From Paraburkholderia dilworthii (GTDB taxonomy: Bacteria > Pseudomonadota > Gammaproteobacteria > Burkholderiales > Burkholderiaceae): a stretch of DNA of 64,000 nucleotides. The translations under genes and the position numbers were made by a program. Below are positions 56,940 through 64,000 of this stretch, piece by piece (the first letter of the stretch is position 1; every line of letters begins with the position of its first letter). Below the pieces are notes generated by a model. The model ran no database searches, was not told the DNA's origin, and saw nothing but the letters and a program-made list of their open reading frames with translations. Where the stretch lies: positions 240 to 64,239 of the forward strand of contig NZ_AWZT01000022.1 of the NCBI RefSeq assembly GCF_000472525.1. Direction: 5' to 3'.

Positions 56940-56977
56940 TTGCCGCCGAAGCCCGTCGCTACGGGCCCGAGCGGCAA
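56940..56977 (+). promoter_or_regulatory. Structured element upstream of odhA
   Basis: TTGCCGC/GCGGCAA outer stem (56940-56946, 56971-56977) and GCCCGT/ACGGGC inner stem (56951-56956, 56961-56966), separated by matching 4-base internal loops and closed by a CGCT loop. It ends about 170 bases before the start of odhA; may be a leader structure or an operator. Confidence 0.45.
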
Positions 56978-57146
56978 TCCGTCTGCTATCTGGACTATCG
57001 GTTCTGTGATATGCTCCCCGGGTGCCAGTTTTAGGTCCTTCCAAGCAAGACTTGATTCGCGCAATCCGCTAAACGGTCAGGCCGTGTCGCGGAAGGTTCT
57101 GTAACCCGCTATTTCTCGAGAAACTCGAAGAAAGGTGAGCGTAAAA

Positions 57147-60008
57147 ATGATGAAGCAACTCCAGTCGAACTCTTATCTGTTCGGCGGCAATGCTCCGTAC
57201 GTAGAAGAAATGTACGAAGCATATCTCGACAATCCGGCGTCAGTGCCCGAGAACTGGCGCAGCTATTTCGACGCGTTGCAGAACGTTCCTGCATCGGACG
57301 GCACCAATGCCAACGACGTGGCCCACGGCCCGATCGTCGAATCGTTTGCACAACGGGCCAAGGCCAATGCCTTCATCCCGCGCACGGCAACCGGCGGCGA
57401 AGACCTCGCTACCGCGCGAAAGCAAGTCTATGTGCAGTCCCTCATCGGCGCATATCGCTTCCTCGGCTCGCAATGGGCCAACCTCGATCCCCTGAAGCGC
57501 CGCGAACGTCCCGCAATCCCCGAACTCGAACCCGCGTTCTACGACTTCACCGAAGCCGACATGGACCAGGAGTTCAGCGCCACGAATCTGTACTTCGGAT
57601 TCGAGCGCGCGTCGCTGCGCGAGATCGTCAAGGCATTGCGCGACACGTACTGCGGCACGATCGGCGTCGAGTACATGTACATCAGCGATCCGGAACAGAA
57701 GCGCTGGTGGAAGGAAAAGCTGGAGTCGATCCGCTCCACGCCGAATTTCTCGAACGAGAAGAAAAAGCACATCCTGAATCGCCTGACGGCCGCTGAAGGC
57801 CTCGAGCGCTTCCTCCATACCAAGTACGTCGGCCAGAAGCGCTTCTCGCTGGAAGGCGGCGAAAGCTTCATCGCGTCGATGGACGAAGTCGTGCGTCACG
57901 GCGGCGCCCGCGGCGTGCAAGAAATCGTTATCGGCATGGCTCACCGTGGCCGTCTGAACGTGCTGGTCAATACGCTCGGCAAGATGCCGGCTGATCTCTT
58001 CGCCGAATTCGAAGGCAAGCACGTCGACGACCTGCCGGCCGGCGACGTGAAGTACCACAAGGGTTTCTCGTCGGACGTCTCGACCGAAGGCGGCCCGGTT
58101 CACCTGTCGCTCGCGTTCAACCCGTCGCACCTCGAAATCGTCAACCCGGTGGTGGAAGGTTCCGCGAAGGCGCGTATGGACCGTCGCGGCGACGACAGCG
58201 GCCTGCAAGTGCTGCCGGTGCAGATCCACGGCGACGCGGCATTTGCCGGCCAGGGCGTCGTGATGGAAACGCTGAACCTCGCGCAAACGCGCGGTTACGG
58301 CACGCACGGCACGCTGCACATCGTCATCAACAACCAGATCGGTTTCACGACGTCGGATCCGCGCGACTCGCGCTCCACGTTGTACTGCTCGGACGTCGTC
58401 AAGATGATCGAAGCGCCGGTGCTGCACGTGAACGGCGACGATCCTGAGGCAGTCGTTCTGGCCACGCAACTGGCTATCGACTTCCGGATGCAGTTCCACA
58501 AGGACGTCGTGGTCGACATCGTCTGCTTCCGTAAGCTGGGTCACAACGAGCAGGACACGCCGGCTGTCACGCAGCCGCTGATGTACAAGACGATCGCGAA
58601 GCACCCGGGCACCCGCGCGCTGTACGCGGAAAAGCTAGTGCAGCAAGGCGTGATCACCGCGGAAGAAGGCGAGGAATTCGTCAAGGCCTACCGCAAAGCG
58701 ATGGACGAAGGCCATCACACTGTCGATCCGGTGCTCTCGAACTACAAAAGCAAGTACGCAGTGGACTGGGTGCCGTTCCTGAATCGCAAGTGGACCGACG
58801 CAGCCGACACGGCCGTGCCGCTCGCGGAACTGAAGCGCCTCGCCGAGCGCATCACCACGGTCCCGGAAAACTTCAAGGTTCACCCGCTGGTCGAGCGTGT
58901 TCTCAACGACCGTCGTGCGATGGGCCGTGGCGAAGCGAAGCTCGACTGGGGCATGGGCGAGCACCTCGCGTTCGCGTCGCTGGTCGCGTCCGGTTATGCG
59001 GTGCGCCTGACCGGACAGGACTCGGGTCGCGGCACGTTCACGCACCGTCACGCGGTGCTGCACGATCAGAACCGCGAGCGCTGGAACGACGGCACGTATG
59101 TGCCGCTGCAGAACATCGCCGAAGGTCAGGCGAAGTTCACGGTGATCGACTCGGTGCTGTCCGAAGAAGCGGTGCTCGGCTTCGAATACGGTTACTCGAC
59201 AGCTGAACCGAACACGTTCGTCGCGTGGGAAGCGCAGTTCGGCGACTTCGTGAACGGCGCACAAGTCGTGATCGACCAGTTCATCTCGTCGGGCGAAGTG
59301 AAGTGGGGCCGTGTGTCGGGCCTGACCATGCTGCTGCCGCACGGCTATGAAGGTCAGGGCCCGGAGCACTCATCGGCGCGTATCGAACGTTTCCTGCAAC
59401 TGTGCGCAGACCACAACATGCAAGTGGTTCAGCCGACCACGCCGGCGCAGATTTTCCACCTGTTGCGCCGTCAGATGATCCGCCTGTTCCGCAAGCCGCT
59501 GATCGTCGCAACGCCGAAGTCGCTGCTGCGTCACAAGGAAGCGGTGTCGGATCTGTCGGAACTCGCGAAGGGTTCGTTCCAGCCGGTGATCGGCGAAGTG
59601 GACGAAACCATCGACGCGAAGAAGGTCAAGCGCGTGCTGGCGTGCTCGGGCCGCGTGTACTACGACCTCGTTGCGCATCGCCGCGAAGCGAAGGCGAACG
59701 ACGTCGCGATCGTCCGTATCGAGCAGCTGTATCCGTTCGCGCACAAGCAGTTCGAAGCGGAAATCAAGAAGTACGACAACGCGACGGAAGTGGTCTGGGT
59801 GCAGGACGAGCCGCAGAATCAGGGCCCGTGGTTCTACATCGAGCACCATCTGAAGGAAGGCATGAAGGAAGGACAGAAGCTGGCATACAGCGGCCGTCCG
59901 GCTTCGGCTTCGCCGGCAGTCGGTTACTACGCGAAGCACTACGAGCAGCAGAAGGCGCTGGTCGAAGGCGCTTTCGGCCGCCTCAAGAGCGCGTCGATCG
60001 CTAAATAA
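57147..60008 (+). CDS. odhA: 2-oxoglutarate dehydrogenase E1 component
   Basis: 953 residues. NSYLFGGNAPYVEEMYEAYLDNPASVPENWR is the short E1 N-terminus; thiamine-diphosphate core: GMAHRGRLNVLVNTLGK, HLSLAFNPSHLEIVNPVVEG, GDAAFAGQGVVMETLNL, NNQIGFTTSDPRDSRSTLYCSD; C-terminal GYEGQGPEHSSARIERFLQL. It decarboxylates 2-oxoglutarate in the TCA cycle. The ATG at 57147 is chosen: AAAGGTGAG lies seven bases before it, while a GTG at 57135 would give no ribosome binding site. First gene of the odhA-odhB-lpd operon. Confidence 0.96.
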   Translation: MMKQLQSNSYLFGGNAPYVEEMYEAYLDNPASVPENWRSYFDALQNVPASDGTNANDVAHGPIVESFAQRAKANAFIPRTATGGEDLATARKQVYVQSLIGAYRFLGSQWANLDPLKRRERPAIPELEPAFYDFTEADMDQEFSATNLYFGFERASLREIVKALRDTYCGTIGVEYMYISDPEQKRWWKEKLESIRSTPNFSNEKKKHILNRLTAAEGLERFLHTKYVGQKRFSLEGGESFIASMDEVVRHGGARGVQEIVIGMAHRGRLNVLVNTLGKMPADLFAEFEGKHVDDLPAGDVKYHKGFSSDVSTEGGPVHLSLAFNPSHLEIVNPVVEGSAKARMDRRGDDSGLQVLPVQIHGDAAFAGQGVVMETLNLAQTRGYGTHGTLHIVINNQIGFTTSDPRDSRSTLYCSDVVKMIEAPVLHVNGDDPEAVVLATQLAIDFRMQFHKDVVVDIVCFRKLGHNEQDTPAVTQPLMYKTIAKHPGTRALYAEKLVQQGVITAEEGEEFVKAYRKAMDEGHHTVDPVLSNYKSKYAVDWVPFLNRKWTDAADTAVPLAELKRLAERITTVPENFKVHPLVERVLNDRRAMGRGEAKLDWGMGEHLAFASLVASGYAVRLTGQDSGRGTFTHRHAVLHDQNRERWNDGTYVPLQNIAEGQAKFTVIDSVLSEEAVLGFEYGYSTAEPNTFVAWEAQFGDFVNGAQVVIDQFISSGEVKWGRVSGLTMLLPHGYEGQGPEHSSARIERFLQLCADHNMQVVQPTTPAQIFHLLRRQMIRLFRKPLIVATPKSLLRHKEAVSDLSELAKGSFQPVIGEVDETIDAKKVKRVLACSGRVYYDLVAHRREAKANDVAIVRIEQLYPFAHKQFEAEIKKYDNATEVVWVQDEPQNQGPWFYIEHHLKEGMKEGQKLAYSGRPASASPAVGYYAKHYEQQKALVEGAFGRLKSASIAK

Positions 60009-60023
60009 AGAGAACAGACGAAC

Positions 60024-60048
60024 CGGGAAAGCGCAGCGCGCTTTCCCG
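60024..60048 (+). repeat. Perfect 11-bp hairpin in the odhA-odhB gap
   Basis: CGGGAAAGCGC, loop AGC, then its exact complement, without a T-run, 15 bases after the odhA stop. It is more likely an mRNA-stabilising or processing element than a terminator. Confidence 0.75.
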
Positions 60049-60151
60049 TGCCGCGTTCAGCGACCGATAAAGGTCAAGGCACGGCACGCAGGGTTCGCAG
60101 GCGGTCGTCGTTCACCGCGCCGTCACCCGATACGTATTCAGGATATTCATA

Positions 60152-61432
60152 ATGGCTATTGTTGAAGTCAAGGTTCCCCAGCTGTCCGAGTCGGTCTCGG
60201 AAGCCACGATGCTGCAGTGGAAGAAGAAGCCCGGCGAGGCTGTTGCTCAAGACGAAATTCTCATCGAAATCGAGACCGACAAAGTCGTGCTCGAAGTGCC
60301 GGCACCCTCGGCCGGCGTGCTCGCGCAAGTCATCGCGAATGACGGCGACACCGTCACGGCCGATCAGGTCATCGCCAAGATCGACACGGAAGGCAAGGCA
60401 GGCGCTGCCGCTGTCGAAGCGGAAGTGAAGCCGGCTCCGGCCGCCACGCCCGCTCCGGCCGCTGCACCCGCGCCTGCTGCTCAGGCCGCATCCGCAACGG
60501 GTGCGAACACCGCTGCTTCGCCGGCTGCCGGCAAGCTGATGGCGGAGAAGGGCCTGTCGTCGGGCGACGTCGCCGGCACGGGCCGCGACGGCCGCATCAC
60601 GAAGGGCGATGTGCTCACCGCAGGCGCCCCCGCAGCGAAGGCTGCACCCGCACCGGCTGCGGCACCGAAGGCCGCAAAGCCGTCGCTGCCGGACGTCAAG
60701 GGACCGGCATCGGCCGACCAGTGGCTGAAGGACCGCCCGGAGCAACGCGTGCCGATGTCGCGTCTGCGTGCGCGTATCGCTGAGCGTCTGCTCGAGTCGC
60801 AGCAAACCAACGCCATCCTGACCACGTTCAACGAAGTGAACATGGCACCGGTGATGGACCTGCGCAACAAATACAAAGACAAGTTCGAAAAGGAACATGG
60901 CGTGAAGCTCGGCTTCATGTCGTTCTTCGTGAAGGCGGCCGTTCACGCGCTGAAGAAGTTCCCGCTGGTGAACGCGTCGATCGACGGTAACGACATCGTC
61001 TATCACGGCTACTTCGACATCGGTATCGCTGTCGGTTCGCCGCGCGGTCTCGTGGTGCCGATCCTGCGCAATGCAGATCAGCTGAGCCTCGCCGAAATTG
61101 AGAAGAAGATTGCCGAGTTTGGCCAGAAGGCGAAGGACGGCAAGCTGTCGATCGAGGAAATGACGGGCGGCACGTTCTCGATCTCGAACGGTGGTGTGTT
61201 CGGTTCGATGCTGTCGACGCCGATCATCAACCCGCCGCAGTCCGCGATTCTCGGCGTGCACGCCACGAAGGAACGCGCTGTGGTCGAGAACGGCCAGATC
61301 GTGATCCGCCCGATGAACTATCTGGCGCTCTCGTACGACCACCGGATCATCGACGGCCGCGAAGCCGTGCTGTCGCTCGTCGCCATGAAGGATGCGCTGG
61401 AAGATCCGGCGCGCCTGCTGCTCGACCTGTAA
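60152..61432 (+). CDS. odhB: Dihydrolipoyl succinyltransferase E2 of 2-oxoglutarate dehydrogenase
   Basis: 426 residues. One lipoyl domain with ETDKVVLEVPAPSAG (lipoyl Lys44); a Pro/Ala-rich flexible linker (about 80-125); E3-binding domain SPAAGKLMAEKGLSSGDVAGTGRDGRITKGDV; catalytic domain RKRMPMSRLRARIAERLLESQ-type start, ending LALSYDHRIIDGREAVLSLV with the catalytic HxxxDG. It forms the 24-mer core. It follows odhA by 143 bp with a strong hairpin in the gap. Confidence 0.96.
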   Translation: MAIVEVKVPQLSESVSEATMLQWKKKPGEAVAQDEILIEIETDKVVLEVPAPSAGVLAQVIANDGDTVTADQVIAKIDTEGKAGAAAVEAEVKPAPAATPAPAAAPAPAAQAASATGANTAASPAAGKLMAEKGLSSGDVAGTGRDGRITKGDVLTAGAPAAKAAPAPAAAPKAAKPSLPDVKGPASADQWLKDRPEQRVPMSRLRARIAERLLESQQTNAILTTFNEVNMAPVMDLRNKYKDKFEKEHGVKLGFMSFFVKAAVHALKKFPLVNASIDGNDIVYHGYFDIGIAVGSPRGLVVPILRNADQLSLAEIEKKIAEFGQKAKDGKLSIEEMTGGTFSISNGGVFGSMLSTPIINPPQSAILGVHATKERAVVENGQIVIRPMNYLALSYDHRIIDGREAVLSLVAMKDALEDPARLLLDL

Positions 61433-61528
61433 AACGCCGCTTCTGTCGGCGTCCCGGCTTGCGATCTCGCGAGCCGGCGCCATATGAAGCATCAGGCAAG
61501 CATCATGTCTTAAGCATTCCGCAGTACA

Positions 61529-61568
61529 GGAACGGCGCGCGCCACGAAGCGTGGCCGCGCGCCGTTCC
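61529..61568 (+). repeat. Long hairpin in the odhB-lpd gap
   Basis: GGAACGGCGCGCG pairs with CGCGCGCCGTTCC (13 pairs), with a further four-pair inner stem after a bulged C and a GAAGC loop. No T-run. It ends 18 bases before the lpd ATG, where it could affect translation. Confidence 0.75.
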
Positions 61569-61586
61569 GTCATCAAAAGGATTGTT

Positions 61587-63017
61587 ATGTCCAAAGAATT
61601 TGACGTCGTTGTGATCGGCGCAGGCCCTGGCGGTTATATCGCCGCCATCCGCGCAGCGCAGCTCGGCAAGACCGTCGCATGTATCGAAAAATGGAAGAAC
61701 CCGGCCGGTGCGTTGAAGCTCGGCGGCACGTGTCTGAACGTGGGTTGTATTCCGTCGAAGGCGCTGCTTGCGTCGTCGGAAGAGTTTGAAAACGCATCGC
61801 ATCACCTTGCTGACCACGGCATCTCCGTGGAAAACGTGAAGGTCGATATCTCGAAGATGATGGCCCGCAAAGACGGTATCGTCGACAAGATGACGAAGGG
61901 CATCGAATTCCTGTTCCGCAAGAACAAGATCACGTGGCTCAAGGGCCACGGCAAGTTCACCGGCAAAACGGATGCCGGCGTGCAGATCGAAGTGAGCGGC
62001 GAAGGCGAAACCGAAATGGTCACGGCAAAGAACGTGATCATTGCAACCGGTTCGAAGGCGCGCCATCTGCCGAACATTCCGGTCGACAACAAGATCGTCG
62101 CGGACAACGAAGGCGCACTCGCTTTCGACACGGCACCGAAGAAGCTGGCCGTTATCGGCGCAGGCGTGATCGGTCTGGAGTTGGGCTCGGTGTGGCGCCG
62201 TCTGGGCGCGGAAGTGACCGTGCTCGAAGCGCTGCCGGAATTCCTCGGCGCGGCTGACCAGGCGCTCTCGAAAGAAGCCGCCAAGCAGTTCAAGAAGCAG
62301 GGTCTCGACATTCACGTCGGCGTGAAGGTCGGCGAAGTGACGACCAGCGAGAACAGCGTCACGATCAATTACACGGACAAGGACGGCAACGCGCAGAAGC
62401 TCGAAGCGGACCGCCTCATCGTGTCGATCGGCCGCGTGCCGAACACCGACAACCTCGGTCTCGAAGCGATCGGCCTGAAGGCCAATGAGCGCGGCTTCAT
62501 CGACGTCGACGATCATTGCGCGACGGCCGTGCCGAACGTGTACGCGATCGGCGACGTGGTGCGTGGCCCGATGCTCGCGCACAAAGCCGAAGATGAAGGC
62601 GTGCTGGTTGCCGAGATTATCGACGGTCAGAAGCCGCATATCGACTACAACTGCATTCCGTGGGTGATCTACACCGAGCCGGAAATCGCGTGGGTCGGCA
62701 AGACGGAACAGCAACTGAAGGCTGAAGGCCGCGAAGTCAAGACGGGTCAGTTCCCGTTCATGGCCAACGGCCGCGCGCTCGGCATCAACAAGGCGGATGG
62801 TTTCGTCAAGATGATCGCTGACGCGAAGACCGACGAACTGCTCGGCGTGCACATCATCTCGGCGAACGCATCGGACCTGATCGCGGAAGCCGTGGTGGCG
62901 ATGGAATTCAAGGCGGCGTCGGAAGATATCGGCCGCATTTGCCATCCGCACCCGTCGCTGTCGGAAGTCATGCGCGAAGCGGCACTCGCCGTGGACAAGC
63001 GCGCGCTGAACATGTAA
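61587..63017 (+). CDS. lpdA: Dihydrolipoamide dehydrogenase E3
   Basis: 476 residues. FAD motif VVVIGAGPGGYIAAIRAAQLG, redox disulfide GGTCLNVGCIPSKALL (Cys49, Cys54), NAD motif AVIGAGVIGLELGSVWRRLG, and the C-terminal interface with the catalytic His-Glu pair in GRICHPHPSLSEVMREAAL. It reoxidises the lipoyl arm of E2 with NAD. ATG at 61587; a frame to 61551 adds 12 residues with no homology. Third gene of the odh operon, followed by a terminator. Confidence 0.97.
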   Translation: MSKEFDVVVIGAGPGGYIAAIRAAQLGKTVACIEKWKNPAGALKLGGTCLNVGCIPSKALLASSEEFENASHHLADHGISVENVKVDISKMMARKDGIVDKMTKGIEFLFRKNKITWLKGHGKFTGKTDAGVQIEVSGEGETEMVTAKNVIIATGSKARHLPNIPVDNKIVADNEGALAFDTAPKKLAVIGAGVIGLELGSVWRRLGAEVTVLEALPEFLGAADQALSKEAAKQFKKQGLDIHVGVKVGEVTTSENSVTINYTDKDGNAQKLEADRLIVSIGRVPNTDNLGLEAIGLKANERGFIDVDDHCATAVPNVYAIGDVVRGPMLAHKAEDEGVLVAEIIDGQKPHIDYNCIPWVIYTEPEIAWVGKTEQQLKAEGREVKTGQFPFMANGRALGINKADGFVKMIADAKTDELLGVHIISANASDLIAEAVVAMEFKAASEDIGRICHPHPSLSEVMREAALAVDKRALNM

Positions 63018-63063
63018 TCGCGCGCCTGACCGAACGCAACTCCGGCATTCTGGCATCACCACG

Positions 63064-63099
63064 AGGCGGGCGGGTTCATTCCCTCCCGCCTTTCTTTTT
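63064..63099 (+). terminator. Terminator after the odh operon
   Basis: AGGCGGG (63064-63070) pairs with CCCGCCT (63085-63091), with an inner GGG/CCC stem and TTCATT loop, followed by TTCTTTTT. It ends 12 bases before the zapE start. Confidence 0.82.
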
Positions 63100-63110
63100 G
63101 CAGCAACACG

Positions 63111-64000
63111 ATGAACGTCACCGAATACTACGAAAAAGAACTGCAGACGCGGGGCTATCAATCCGACCCGGCGCAACGCGCGGCGGTGGACCGTCTGCAG
63201 CGGTGCTACGAAGAGTGGGTCGAGTACAAATCGCGCCGCTCGAACGCGTTCAAGAAGCTGATCAATCGCCCGGACCCGCCGCGCGGCGTGTACATGTGGG
63301 GCGGCGTGGGGCGGGGCAAGAGCTTCCTGATGGACAGCTTCTACATGATCGTGCCGGTACAGCGCAAAACGCGGCTGCATTTCCACGAGTTCATGCGTGA
63401 AGTGCATCGCGAACTGGAAGAACTGAAAGGCCAGGCCGATCCGCTCGACGAACTCGCGCGCCGCATTGCGAAGCGCTACCGGCTGATCTGTTTCGACGAA
63501 TTCCACGTATCGGATATCGCGGACGCAATGATCCTTTATCGTCTGCTCGACAAGCTGTTCGAAAACGGCGTGCAATTCGTGATGACGTCCAACTACGATC
63601 CCGACACGCTGTACCCAGACGGCCTGCATCGCGACCGCATGCTGCCGGCTATCGAGCTGATCAAGGAAAAGCTCGACGTGATCAATGTCGATGCGGGCAT
63701 CGACTACCGGCAGCGCACGCTGGCGCAGGTCGAGGTATATCACACGCCGCTCGGCGCGGCCGCCGACAAGGCGCTGCGCGATGCGTTCGCGCGGCTCGCC
63801 GCGGTGCCTGACGAAAGTCCCATCCTGCACATCGAAAAGCGTGAGCTGAAGGCGCTGCGCAAGGCCGATGGCGTCGTCTGGTTCGACTTTGCGACGTTAT
63901 GCGGCGGTCCGCGTTCGCAGAACGACTACCTCGAACTAGCGAGCCGCTTCCATGCGGTGATCCTGTCCGCGGTGCCGCAGATGTCGGCGCGCATGGCGTC
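63111..64000 (+). CDS. zapE: Cell-division ATPase ZapE (AFG1-like), truncated by window end
   Basis: At least 296 residues are visible, running off the end. P-loop RGVYMWGGVGRGKSFLMDSFY, Walker B LICFDEFHVSDIADAMIL, the sensor VMTSNYDPDTLYPDGLHRDRMLPAIELI and WFDFATLCGGPRSQNDYLEL are AFG1/ZapE signatures (family about 370 residues). ZapE is an AAA ATPase that affects FtsZ rings under low oxygen and heat in E. coli. It is just downstream of the odh terminator, the common order in this group. Confidence 0.92.
   Translation, partial: MNVTEYYEKELQTRGYQSDPAQRAAVDRLQRCYEEWVEYKSRRSNAFKKLINRPDPPRGVYMWGGVGRGKSFLMDSFYMIVPVQRKTRLHFHEFMREVHRELEELKGQADPLDELARRIAKRYRLICFDEFHVSDIADAMILYRLLDKLFENGVQFVMTSNYDPDTLYPDGLHRDRMLPAIELIKEKLDVINVDAGIDYRQRTLAQVEVYHTPLGAAADKALRDAFARLAAVPDESPILHIEKRELKALRKADGVVWFDFATLCGGPRSQNDYLELASRFHAVILSAVPQMSARMA

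Larger units (their letters stand above)
56764..57146. other. 383-bp region between typA and odhA
   Basis: Holds the typA terminator (56805-56839) and a two-part stem (56940-56977). A TATGCT word near 57010 may be a -10 for odhA. Short frames here have no support. Confidence 0.5.

Overview
The window looks like a stretch of the main chromosome of a Burkholderiaceae betaproteobacterium, most likely Paraburkholderia or a close relative. The DNA is GC-rich and densely coding. The housekeeping blocks scpB-rluB, rimP-nusA-infB-rbfA-truB, typA and odhA-odhB-lpd-zapE, the recC-recB-recD order and the very long RluB and ScpB tails all fit that group. This is inferred from protein families and gene order; no database search was run.

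Layout. 1-3148: the tail of a LacI-type regulator, about 770 bp without a recognisable gene, then small stress or envelope genes (DUF3597, DUF883/ElaB-like, PRC-barrel, CrcB fluoride channel). 3398-6693: an ammonium transporter divergent from an orphan CHASE3-type sensor histidine kinase. 6908-10052: a small membrane protein, a DJ-1/PfpI protein, a lipoprotein, and an Rrf2 regulator followed by an NAD(P)-binding protein; both of the last two genes carry the same 19-bp operator pattern. 10277-17397: a large MscS-type channel, a cysteine-dioxygenase-like thiol dioxygenase divergent from an Lrp/AsnC regulator, a small membrane protein, and a FUSC-type exporter. 17623-27001: the RecBCD nuclease genes with two ATGA overlaps. 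27197-36331: ArfB, an EAL phosphodiesterase, an ABM monooxygenase, small secreted proteins, a YdcF-like protein, a transposase fragment, and a LysR regulator followed by a class I aminotransferase.

36681-46823 is the core information-processing block: chromosome segregation (scpB), rRNA pseudouridylation (rluB), then ribosome maturation, transcription and translation initiation factors and tRNA pseudouridylation. A promoter and a terminator-like leader hairpin precede rimP. A complete IS66-family element (46845-49395) lies between truB and the terminator that presumably once served it. 49532-54592 is a MarR-led EmrAB-type efflux operon with its own outer-membrane channel, divergent from typA. 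57147-63017 encodes the three subunits of the 2-oxoglutarate dehydrogenase complex, with strong hairpins in both intergenic gaps, followed by zapE, which runs off the window.

Most of the window is ordinary conserved chromosome. I found no CRISPR array, prophage, tRNA or rRNA, and no convincing new multi-gene system. The best leads are regulatory: the shared Rrf2 operator pair, a perfect 22-bp palindrome before the MscS gene, the rimP leader hairpin, the IS66 insertion separating truB from its terminator, and the structured gaps in the odh operon.
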